Assembly: GCA_039414355.1 (NCBI GenBank)
Contig: JBCDJN010000002.1
Span: 62,001 to 126,000 of the forward strand
Source: JBCCQL01 sp039414355
GTDB lineage: Bacteria > Planctomycetota > Planctomycetia > Pirellulales > Lacipirellulaceae
DNA length: 64,000 bases
Reading direction: 5' to 3'
Part shown: in pieces, positions 35,988 to 42,424 of the stretch
Position numbering within the stretch: position 1 is the stretch's first letter
Layout of the letters: the number at the start of each line of letters is the position of its first letter
Notes under the pieces: model-generated
Seen by the model: the letters and a program-made list of their open reading frames with translations, nothing else
What the model was told of the DNA's origin: nothing
Database searches by the model: none
Position numbers and translations under genes: made by a program

Positions 35988-36381
35988 CGTTCGCCAGTTC
36001 TTCACTCGCCTCAGCTGGCGACTTGGGGTAGCACAAGCCGATCGCTGCTGTTCAGGGTGCGGTGCACACTGGCGGCAAGAATGCGGCTTTGTCGAGGGAG
36101 TTTCTGGCGACACCTATTGCGGCGACTGTCTCGCGCTGGCGAAAGCTCATCGGCGGCCGGCCGTCGCTTTGCCATCGCAATCGCCGTTGGGCAGCCAAGG
36201 GTCAGGCGCAATCGATCCAAATCCGTACACGGCGCCAGTCTTCAACGACCAAGCATGTCGCCTGTGCGGGGTGGTGCAAGCAAGCGAACAGTTGCACTTT
36301 TTTACCAGCGATCGCGCTATCTGCTTCAACTGCACTGAGCAAGGCTTAGCACTGTTGGCGAAGCAGACGTCGACCGGCTAA
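35984..36381 (+). CDS. Tandem zinc-ribbon small protein, apparently frameshifted at 36025-36028
   Basis: A frame open from 35968 to 36381 encodes two CxxC...CxxC fingers. In the first, CSGC (36049-36060) and CGDC (36118-36129) are 19 residues apart. In the second, CRLC and CFNC are 18 apart, spacing like the ClpX zinc finger. DPNPYTAP lies between them. This frame has no ATG, GTG or TTG before the TTG at 36169, which would remove the first finger. An ATG at 35984 with AAGGGGG just before it reads 15 codons in another frame to TTG GGG TAG. One extra G in that four-G run, or a -1 slip on GGG, joins it to the zinc-finger frame (about 132 residues). It is therefore a sequencing error, a pseudogene or a programmed frameshift. 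Function unknown. Confidence 0.55.
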
Positions 36382-36468
36382 AGCTTGCAACGCTACGGCC
36401 GCGTGCTGCGTGCTCAAGACAAACAGCTCGCTCTCCGCATCGACAGCTGGCGTAGCCCCGTCAGTGGG

Positions 36469-36510
36469 CCATCCCCCAATCCCCAGCGTCATCCCCCCGA
36501 TCCCCCTACC
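36469..36510 (-). repeat. G-rich repeat, right copy of an inverted pair
   Basis: On the minus strand this reads GGTAGGGGGATCGGGGGGAT and ends TTGGGGGATGG, matching 35946-35987 almost base for base. It spans the last codons (VGGSGG) and stop of the desaturase gene and its 3' flank. Each copy lies at the 3' end of the adjacent gene in that gene's own orientation. Confidence 0.8.
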
Positions 36511-37517
36511 GTAGCCGAACCCGGCGCCCGGTCCGTCATCAGCTCGCGCATCACGCCGTCGTAGCCCTTCGTGACGTGGGCCGTAGAGCGGTAGTGCTCG
36601 TCGTCCATCAGTTCGCGGTGCAGCTCGGCGAGTCTTGGGCCCGGCACGCTGGGGAAGAGGTGGTGCTCCAGGTGGTAGTTGACGCCCACCGGGGAGATGA
36701 AGAGCCGCTCCCACCAGCGGGGGAGCACCGTCCGCGTGGCGCGGATCTCCTCGGCGTTGTCCACGCCGATGTGCTCGGCCGTGGCCCGGATGCGCATCGA
36801 GAGGTTCACCACCGTCAGCCCCGGCAGCAGGTAGACCGCCACCACCGCCGCCGCCTGCCACGGCGCGGTGGAGAACCACCAGCCGAACAGCGCGTAAACC
36901 GCCGCGATGTTGAGCACATAGATGATGCGTGTGTGAAGCGGGAACGCCGGCGTGACGGGGCCCCACAAGTGCAACGCCGGCGACCACTGCTTGAACATCA
37001 CGATGCCGCGATAAAAGTTCAGCCCGGTGAGACTCCGCACCAGCGTCCAATAAAACGCGGCGCGGGACTTCGGCCACTCGAACCACTCGCGTTCGGTCTT
37101 CTGGGCGGCGAGGTCGGGGTCTTCGTCCGTGTTCGTGTGGCGGTGGTGGGCGAGGTGGGTCTTGCGGTACAGCCCGGTCGACATGCCGATGGGGAACGCC
37201 AGGAAGAGGTCGCTGACCAGGTCGTTCAACCACTTGGTGCGGAAGAGCGAGTAGTGCACCGCCTCGTGCACCAGCACGCCCATCGCCACCTGCCGGGACC
37301 CCACCACCAGCCCCGCCGGGATCATCACCCACCAGTAGGGCATCCAGCAGACGAGCGTCATCGCTAGCACCAGCGGCGCCCAGACTTCGAGGATCAGCCC
37401 CACACTCCGCAGCGGCCGCACCGCCGAGAGCCGGCGGACCGTCTCTGTGTGCGGCGCCCGCGGGTATCGGGCTGTGGGAGCGATCGCGTCGGGCGAAATC
37501 TCGGCGGAGATGGTCAT
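36489..37517 (-). CDS. Membrane fatty acid desaturase
   Basis: A 342-residue protein with the three histidine boxes of membrane acyl desaturases: HEAVH (about residue 84), HLAHHRHTN (about 120) and NYHLEHH (about 283). These bind the di-iron centre. Hydrophobic stretches before box 1 (LEVWAPLVLAMTLVCWMPYWWVMIPAGL) and before box 3 (IIYVLNIAAVYALFGWW, AVVAVYLLPGLTVV) give the expected four-helix membrane core. It introduces a double bond into a lipid acyl chain using oxygen and electrons. Box 3 resembles the delta-12/omega-3 or sphingolipid-type families, so regiospecificity is open. The last residues fall in a G-rich repeat. 37518-37725 holds no gene. Confidence 0.9.
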   Translation of the reverse strand: MTISAEISPDAIAPTARYPRAPHTETVRRLSAVRPLRSVGLILEVWAPLVLAMTLVCWMPYWWVMIPAGLVVGSRQVAMGVLVHEAVHYSLFRTKWLNDLVSDLFLAFPIGMSTGLYRKTHLAHHRHTNTDEDPDLAAQKTEREWFEWPKSRAAFYWTLVRSLTGLNFYRGIVMFKQWSPALHLWGPVTPAFPLHTRIIYVLNIAAVYALFGWWFSTAPWQAAAVVAVYLLPGLTVVNLSMRIRATAEHIGVDNAEEIRATRTVLPRWWERLFISPVGVNYHLEHHLFPSVPGPRLAELHRELMDDEHYRSTAHVTKGYDGVMRELMTDRAPGSATVGGSGG

Positions 37518-37725
37518 GCGGGTTCAATCCGGGGGAGTGCCGCCTGTGATAGTAACCCACGGCGATGGTAAACTCACGTGGCGAGGATCGCTCGGCGAAG
37601 CGAACGCCATCTGCCCACCTCGCTCCCGATCAGAATCGGAAGAGGGGAAGGATGCCGGCCAGCCGCGGGCACGCCTTTCGCCTTTCCCAACACGCCGCAA
37701 GAGCCAGCGAGCACGGACTAAAACA

Positions 37726-38814
37726 ATGGCAAGTTCTCCCCTTCGCGTCCTCGTCGTCGGCTGCGGCCACATGGGCGGCTCCCACGCCCGGGCTTACTAC
37801 GCGCTTGATGGCTACGAGCTCGCCGGTCTAGTGGACCGCACCGGGCGCCGCAGCAAGCCGCTGGCGGAGACGGTCGGCAACCCGCCGCTGTTCACCGACT
37901 ACCACGCTGCCCTTGCCGAGACCAAGCCGGACGTCGTCTCCATCAACACCTACCCCGGCACCCACGCGGAGTTTGCGCTCGCCGCCATCGAGGCGGGCTG
38001 CCACGTCTTCGTCGAGAAGCCCATCGCCCCCACCGTGGAAGAAGCCCAACGCGTGGTCGACGCCGCGGCGGCCGCGGGCCGCAAGCTGGTCGTTGGCTAC
38101 ATCCTCCGCGTGCATCCCTCGTGGACCAAGTTCATCGAGCTCGCCCAGGGCCTGGGTAAGCCGCTGGTGATGCGGATGAACCTCAACCAGCAGAGCCAGG
38201 GCGAGAACTGGCAGACGCACCAGAAGCTCATCGAGGCGATGAACCCCATCGTCGACTGCGGCGTGCACTACGTTGACGTCATGTGCCTGATGACCGGCGC
38301 CAAGCCGGTGCGTGTCTCGGCGATCGAGGCCCGGCTCACTGACGACATCGCCCCCGGCCGCGTCAACTACGGCATGCTCCAAGTGGCGTTCGACGACGGC
38401 TCGGTCGGTTGGTACGAAGCGGGCTGGGGGCCGATGATGAGCGAGACCGCGTTCTTCATCAAAGACGTGGTGGGGCCGAAGGGCTCGGTGAGCATCGCCG
38501 GTCACAAGTCGAGCCGCGAAGACGACGGCGCCGGCAGCGACAACGTGGACGATCACACCAAGACCGAAGCGCTGCTCGTGCACCACAGCGAGCTGAACGC
38601 CGAAGGAACCTTCGCCAAGGCGGACGATGTGATCAACCTGGCCGACGAGCCAACGCACGACGACCTCTGCCGCCGCGAGCAGGAGCTGCTGCTGGATGCG
38701 ATCCACAACAACCGCGACCTCACCGATCACTGGCGGGACGCGGTCAACAGCCTCCGCATCGTGCTGGCGGCGGACGAGTCGGCCAGCACCGGCAAGACGG
38801 TGGAACTCACGTGA
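37726..38814 (+). CDS. Gfo/Idh/MocA-family oxidoreductase
   Basis: The frame opens at 37447, but the ATG at 37726 starts MASSPLRVLVVGCGHMG, putting the Rossmann motif at residues ~8-15 as the family requires (362 residues). The family EKP motif is VEKPIAPT (near residue 95), and HYVDVMCLMTGAKP carries the expected second-domain residues. These enzymes oxidise or reduce sugars and inositols with NAD(P). It heads a plus-strand run that includes L-fuconate dehydratase and an FAH hydrolase, so a sugar dehydrogenase role is plausible; the substrate is inferred. Its TGA overlaps the GTG of the next gene by four bases. Confidence 0.88.
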   Translation: MASSPLRVLVVGCGHMGGSHARAYYALDGYELAGLVDRTGRRSKPLAETVGNPPLFTDYHAALAETKPDVVSINTYPGTHAEFALAAIEAGCHVFVEKPIAPTVEEAQRVVDAAAAAGRKLVVGYILRVHPSWTKFIELAQGLGKPLVMRMNLNQQSQGENWQTHQKLIEAMNPIVDCGVHYVDVMCLMTGAKPVRVSAIEARLTDDIAPGRVNYGMLQVAFDDGSVGWYEAGWGPMMSETAFFIKDVVGPKGSVSIAGHKSSREDDGAGSDNVDDHTKTEALLVHHSELNAEGTFAKADDVINLADEPTHDDLCRREQELLLDAIHNNRDLTDHWRDAVNSLRIVLAADESASTGKTVELT

Positions 38815-40019
38815 GCCGAGCGTCGACGAAAGCCCGATCGCTCGCCGTCGCTGTTGCTGCGCTGACGGTGCTGCATCCAGCCACCGCTGCGGGCGACATC
38901 TTCACCGACCTGATCGTCTTCGGGGACAGCCTCTCCGACTCCGGCAACACGCAGTACACCACCAGCACCGGATTCCTCGGCCTGTTCGCGCCGGACACGC
39001 CCGGCGACGCCTACTTCGAGGGCCGCTTCTCCAACGGCTTGGTTTGGACCGATTGGGCGTCGCGCGTGCTCACGCCGAGCGACCCCATTTCGCCCCAGCG
39101 GACCGGCGGCGACAACTTCGCCTTCGGCGGCGCTCGGACCGAGGGGACCGACTTTCTTACCGACATCTACATCGATGATCTGGTAACGCAGATCGACACG
39201 TTCCAGGCGGATCGGACCGGCGACCCCGACGCGCTCTATACGCTGCTGATCGGCGCCAACGACTTCTTCAACGATAACGCCTCTGGCACGCCGGTCGCGC
39301 AGCTCGACTTCAACACGCCCGCCCAGCGTGTCGGCGCCGCGCTGCAGGACTTGTACAACGAGGGCGCCCGCAACTTCCTGCTGCTCAACCTGCCGTGGAT
39401 CGGGCTCACGCCTTCGTACAACGGCAACGCTACCGAGGCGGCCGCGTGGAACACACTCTCGCAGGACTACAACGCCCAGCTCGCCAGCCAAGCCGATCAG
39501 TTCCGCCTAGCGAACGCCGACGCGGTGCTGTTTGAGCTCGACACGGCCGGCCTCTTGAACAACACCATCGCAAACGCCACCGAGCTCGGCTTCACCAACC
39601 TCACGGACTCGGCGGCCCCGGGCCTGGAGCCGGGCGACAACGGGTACGACCCCTCGCAGATCGTCCCGAACCCCGATGAGTACGTCTTCTACGACGGCGT
39701 CCACCCCACCGCCCGCGTGCACAAGCTGCTCGGCTTCGCCGCGGTGCGGGCCGTTGTGCCGACGGGCGACTTCAACGTGGACGGCGAGGTGACCATCGCG
39801 GACTACGAGTTCTGGCGGGATAACTTCGGCTCGACCGAACTGCTCGAAGCCGACGCCAACGGCAACGGCGTCGTCGACACGGGCGACTACACCATCTGGC
39901 GAGACGCCTTCGCCGCCGCCGCGCCCGCCTCGGCGCCCGAGCCCACCGCCGCCGGCTTGCTCGCCGCTGTGTCGTTCATCCTCGCCAGCGGTCGCCGCCG
40001 TTCTACGTCGACCGACTAA
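38811..40019 (+). CDS. GDSL esterase/lipase with dockerin-like loops and PEP-CTERM tail
   Basis: The start is the GTG at 38811, sharing GTGA with the upstream stop (38811-38814), so translation is probably coupled (402 residues). A signal peptide (SLAVAVAALTVLHPATAAG) precedes block I, FGDSLSDSGN, with the catalytic Ser at about residue 40. The Asn block is IGANDFFND. The Asp and His are in DGVHPTARVH (near 295). It hydrolyses ester bonds, perhaps acyl or acetyl groups on polysaccharides. The C-terminus has two calcium loops (GDFNVDGEVTIADYEFWRDN; DANGNGVVDTGDYTIWRDA), then APEPTAAGLLAA, a membrane segment and RRR. Coupling of a surface enzyme to a cytoplasmic dehydrogenase is unusual. Confidence 0.88.
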   Translation: MSRASTKARSLAVAVAALTVLHPATAAGDIFTDLIVFGDSLSDSGNTQYTTSTGFLGLFAPDTPGDAYFEGRFSNGLVWTDWASRVLTPSDPISPQRTGGDNFAFGGARTEGTDFLTDIYIDDLVTQIDTFQADRTGDPDALYTLLIGANDFFNDNASGTPVAQLDFNTPAQRVGAALQDLYNEGARNFLLLNLPWIGLTPSYNGNATEAAAWNTLSQDYNAQLASQADQFRLANADAVLFELDTAGLLNNTIANATELGFTNLTDSAAPGLEPGDNGYDPSQIVPNPDEYVFYDGVHPTARVHKLLGFAAVRAVVPTGDFNVDGEVTIADYEFWRDNFGSTELLEADANGNGVVDTGDYTIWRDAFAAAAPASAPEPTAAGLLAAVSFILASGRRRSTSTD

Positions 40020-40049
40020 CCAGCAACGCGAGCAAGGCAACGAACGAAC

Positions 40050-41360
40050 GTGACCGCCGACCCAAAGATTCTCGGCTACGAGGTCATCGACCTCCGCTTC
40101 CCAACGTCCGACCACGCCGCCGGCTCCGACGCCATGCACGGCGATCCGGACTACTCGGCGGCGTACGTGGTGCTGCAGACCAGCGACGATTCGCTGAAGG
40201 GTTACGGGCTCACCTTCACGCTTGGCCGCGGCACCGATCTCTGCGTGGCGGCGGCGCGGACACTGTGCGAGATGACCGTCGGCACGACGCTCCGCGAGAT
40301 CACCAGCGACTTCGCCGGCTACTGGCGCCGGCTGACCAGCGAGTCGCAGTTCCGCTGGCTCGGCCCCGAGAAGGGCGTGGTGCACCTGGCCACCGCCGCG
40401 GTGGTGAACGCCGTTTGGGACCTCTGGGCCCGGGCCGAGGGCAAGCCGGTCTGGAAGCTCGCCACGGACCTCACGCCTGAGGAGCTCGTCAGCCTGATCG
40501 ACTTCCGCTACCTGGGCAACGCGCTCACCCCCGGCGACGCGCTGCGGATCCTCGAAGCGAACGAGCCGACCAAGCACCAGCGTGAGCAAGAGCTGCTCGA
40601 ACGCGGCTTCCCTGCCTACACCACTTCCGCCGGTTGGCTCGGCTACTCCGACGATCGGATCCGCCGCCTCTGCCGCGAGGCGCTCGCCGACGGCTGGGAC
40701 ACGTTCAAGCTCAAGGTTGGCGCCGACCTGGAAGACGACCGCCGCCGCGCCGCGATCATCCGCGAGGAGATCGGCCCCGACCGGCGGCTGATGGTCGACG
40801 CTAACCAGCGGTGGGAAGTGGACGAGGCGATCGCCTGGGTTAAGCAGCTCGCGGAGTTCAACCTCTGGTGGGTCGAGGAGCCCACGGCGCCGGACGACGC
40901 GGTGGCCCACGCCGAGATCGCCCGCGGCATCGCTCCCATCGGCGTGGCCACGGGCGAGCAGTGCCACAACCGGGTGCTGTTCAAGCAGCTGCTGCAGCTG
41001 GAAGCCATCTCGTTCTGCCAGATCGATTCGTGCCGGCTGGGGGGCGTCAACGAGGTGCTGGCGGTTATGCTCATGGCCAAGAAGTTCGGCGTGCCCGTCT
41101 GCCCGCACGCGGGCGGCGTGGGGCTGTGCGAGTACGTGAGCCACCTGATCATGATCGACTACACCCGCATCGGCGCCAGCCTCGACGACCGCGTCTGCGA
41201 GTTCGTCGATCACCTGCACGAGCACTTCGTCGATCCCTGCCAAGTGGCGGGCGGACGCTACCTGCCCCCAACCGCGCCGGGCTACAGCGCCGAGATCAAA
41301 CCAGACACCCTCGCCGACTACCGCTACCCCGACGGGCCGGTGTGGCGAAGCAAGAAATAG
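40050..41360 (+). CDS. L-fuconate dehydratase (enolase superfamily)
   Basis: A GTG start 30 bases after the GDSL gene; 436 residues. The opening block (VIDLRFPTSDHAAGSDAMHG) is characteristic of L-fuconate dehydratase. The catalytic set is in order: Lys in FKLKVGAD (near 225), metal ligands in MVDANQRW, WWVEEPTAPDD and VATGEQCHN, and the general base in CPHAGGVGL. The enzyme converts L-fuconate to 2-keto-3-deoxy-L-fuconate in the non-phosphorylative L-fucose pathway. It is cytoplasmic. The FAH hydrolase that follows fits a later step. Members acting on other aldonates exist, but the N-terminal match makes fuconate most likely. Confidence 0.9.
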   Translation: MTADPKILGYEVIDLRFPTSDHAAGSDAMHGDPDYSAAYVVLQTSDDSLKGYGLTFTLGRGTDLCVAAARTLCEMTVGTTLREITSDFAGYWRRLTSESQFRWLGPEKGVVHLATAAVVNAVWDLWARAEGKPVWKLATDLTPEELVSLIDFRYLGNALTPGDALRILEANEPTKHQREQELLERGFPAYTTSAGWLGYSDDRIRRLCREALADGWDTFKLKVGADLEDDRRRAAIIREEIGPDRRLMVDANQRWEVDEAIAWVKQLAEFNLWWVEEPTAPDDAVAHAEIARGIAPIGVATGEQCHNRVLFKQLLQLEAISFCQIDSCRLGGVNEVLAVMLMAKKFGVPVCPHAGGVGLCEYVSHLIMIDYTRIGASLDDRVCEFVDHLHEHFVDPCQVAGGRYLPPTAPGYSAEIKPDTLADYRYPDGPVWRSKK

Positions 41361-41365
41361 GTCGT

Positions 41366-41506
41366 GTTGACTTCGCTCTCAGTTGTTCTTCGAACGGACG
41401 CACCACGCATCGAATCAAAGGCGGTCAGCGATCAGCATTCAGCTGTCAGCCACGAAACGGAAGCTGATGGCTGACCGCTGAACGCTGATCGCCCGCCGAA
41501 GTCAAC
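41366..41506 (+). repeat. Inverted-repeat element (possible miniature mobile element)
   Basis: The gap between the dehydratase and FAH genes is bounded by perfect 10-bp inverted ends, GTTGACTTCG (41366-41375) and CGAAGTCAAC (41497-41506). Inside is a second pair: CGATCAGCATTCAGCTGTCA at 41429 and its near reverse complement ending at 41491, with two mismatches over 24 bases. No flanking target duplication is visible. The inner hairpin could also act on the transcript as a stabiliser or attenuator. Confidence 0.75.
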
Positions 41507-41543
41507 GTTCTCGCCCGCCAACACGCTCAAGAAGGAACCACCA

Positions 41544-42389
41544 ATGAAGCTGCTACGCTACGGCAACCCCGGCGAAGAGAAGCCCGGATTGTTGGACGCC
41601 GATGGCGTGATCCGTTCGCTCGAAGGCGTCATTGACGACGTCGCCGGCGACGCGCTGTTGCCCGCGACCATGGAGAAACTGGCGGCGGTCGATCCCGCGA
41701 GCCTGCCCGCGGTCAAAGGCAATCCGCGTCTCGGCCCCTGCGTGGCGGGCACCGGCAAGTTCCTCTGCATCGGCCTCAACTACGCCGACCACGCCGCCGA
41801 AAGCGGCATGGAGCTGCCGCCCGAGCCGGTGCTGTTCATGAAGGCCACCAGCGCCATCGTGGGGCCGAACGACGACGTGGAGATCCCCCGCGGCTCCAAC
41901 AAGACCGACTGGGAGGTGGAGCTCGGCGTAGTGATCGGCCAGACCGCCAAGCACGTCACCGAAGCGGACGCCCTGAAGCACGTCGCCGGCTACTGCGTGG
42001 TGAACGACCTCTCGGAACGCGAGTTCCAGCTCGAGCGCGCCGGCCAGTGGGTCAAGGGCAAGAGCTGCGACACGTTCGCCCCCATCGGTCCGTACCTGGT
42101 CACGCCCGACGAGGTGGCCGACCCGCAGGACCTTTCGCTGTGGCTCGAAGTGGACGGCCACCGCTATCAGAATGGGTCGACTAAGACCATGGTTTTCGGC
42201 GTGGCCCACCTGGTGAGCTACCTCAGCCGGTTCATGTCGCTCCACCCGGGCGACATCATCTCCACCGGCACCCCACCGGGCGTCGGCCTGGGCCAAGACC
42301 CGCCGACCTACCTAAAGCCGGGCCAGACTATGCGGCTCGGGATCGAAGGCCTCGGCGAGCAAGAGCAACGCACCGTGGCTTGCGCGTGA
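41544..42389 (+). CDS. Fumarylacetoacetate hydrolase family protein, probably 2,4-diketo-3-deoxy-L-fuconate hydrolase
   Basis: A 281-residue protein with the FAH fold. CIGLNYADHAAESGMELPPE and PVLFMKATSAIVGPNDDVEI open the domain. The metal-binding acidic residues lie around DWEVELGVVIGQ and the downstream Asp. MSLHPGDIISTGTPPGVGLG is the conserved closing block. The first ~70 residues form the short N-terminal domain of this subgroup. Next to L-fuconate dehydratase, the likely reaction is cleavage of 2,4-diketo-3-deoxy-L-fuconate to pyruvate and lactate. Other members are 2-keto-4-pentenoate hydratases. The genes may be one transcript interrupted only by the inverted-repeat element. It is cytoplasmic. 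Confidence 0.88.
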   Translation: MKLLRYGNPGEEKPGLLDADGVIRSLEGVIDDVAGDALLPATMEKLAAVDPASLPAVKGNPRLGPCVAGTGKFLCIGLNYADHAAESGMELPPEPVLFMKATSAIVGPNDDVEIPRGSNKTDWEVELGVVIGQTAKHVTEADALKHVAGYCVVNDLSEREFQLERAGQWVKGKSCDTFAPIGPYLVTPDEVADPQDLSLWLEVDGHRYQNGSTKTMVFGVAHLVSYLSRFMSLHPGDIISTGTPPGVGLGQDPPTYLKPGQTMRLGIEGLGEQEQRTVACA

Positions 42390-42424
42390 AAACGCGGGCG
42401 GCCGAGCTGCTAGAGTACGCAACC

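Noticed and set aside
37507..37530. GGGTTCAATCC near the desaturase start as a tRNA T-arm
   Set aside because: The flanking bases cannot form the T stem, and no acceptor, D or anticodon arm is present.
41366..41506. Counting the inverted-repeat gap as an intrinsic terminator
   Set aside because: The hairpins are not followed by a T-run, and the downstream gene is in the same likely operon.
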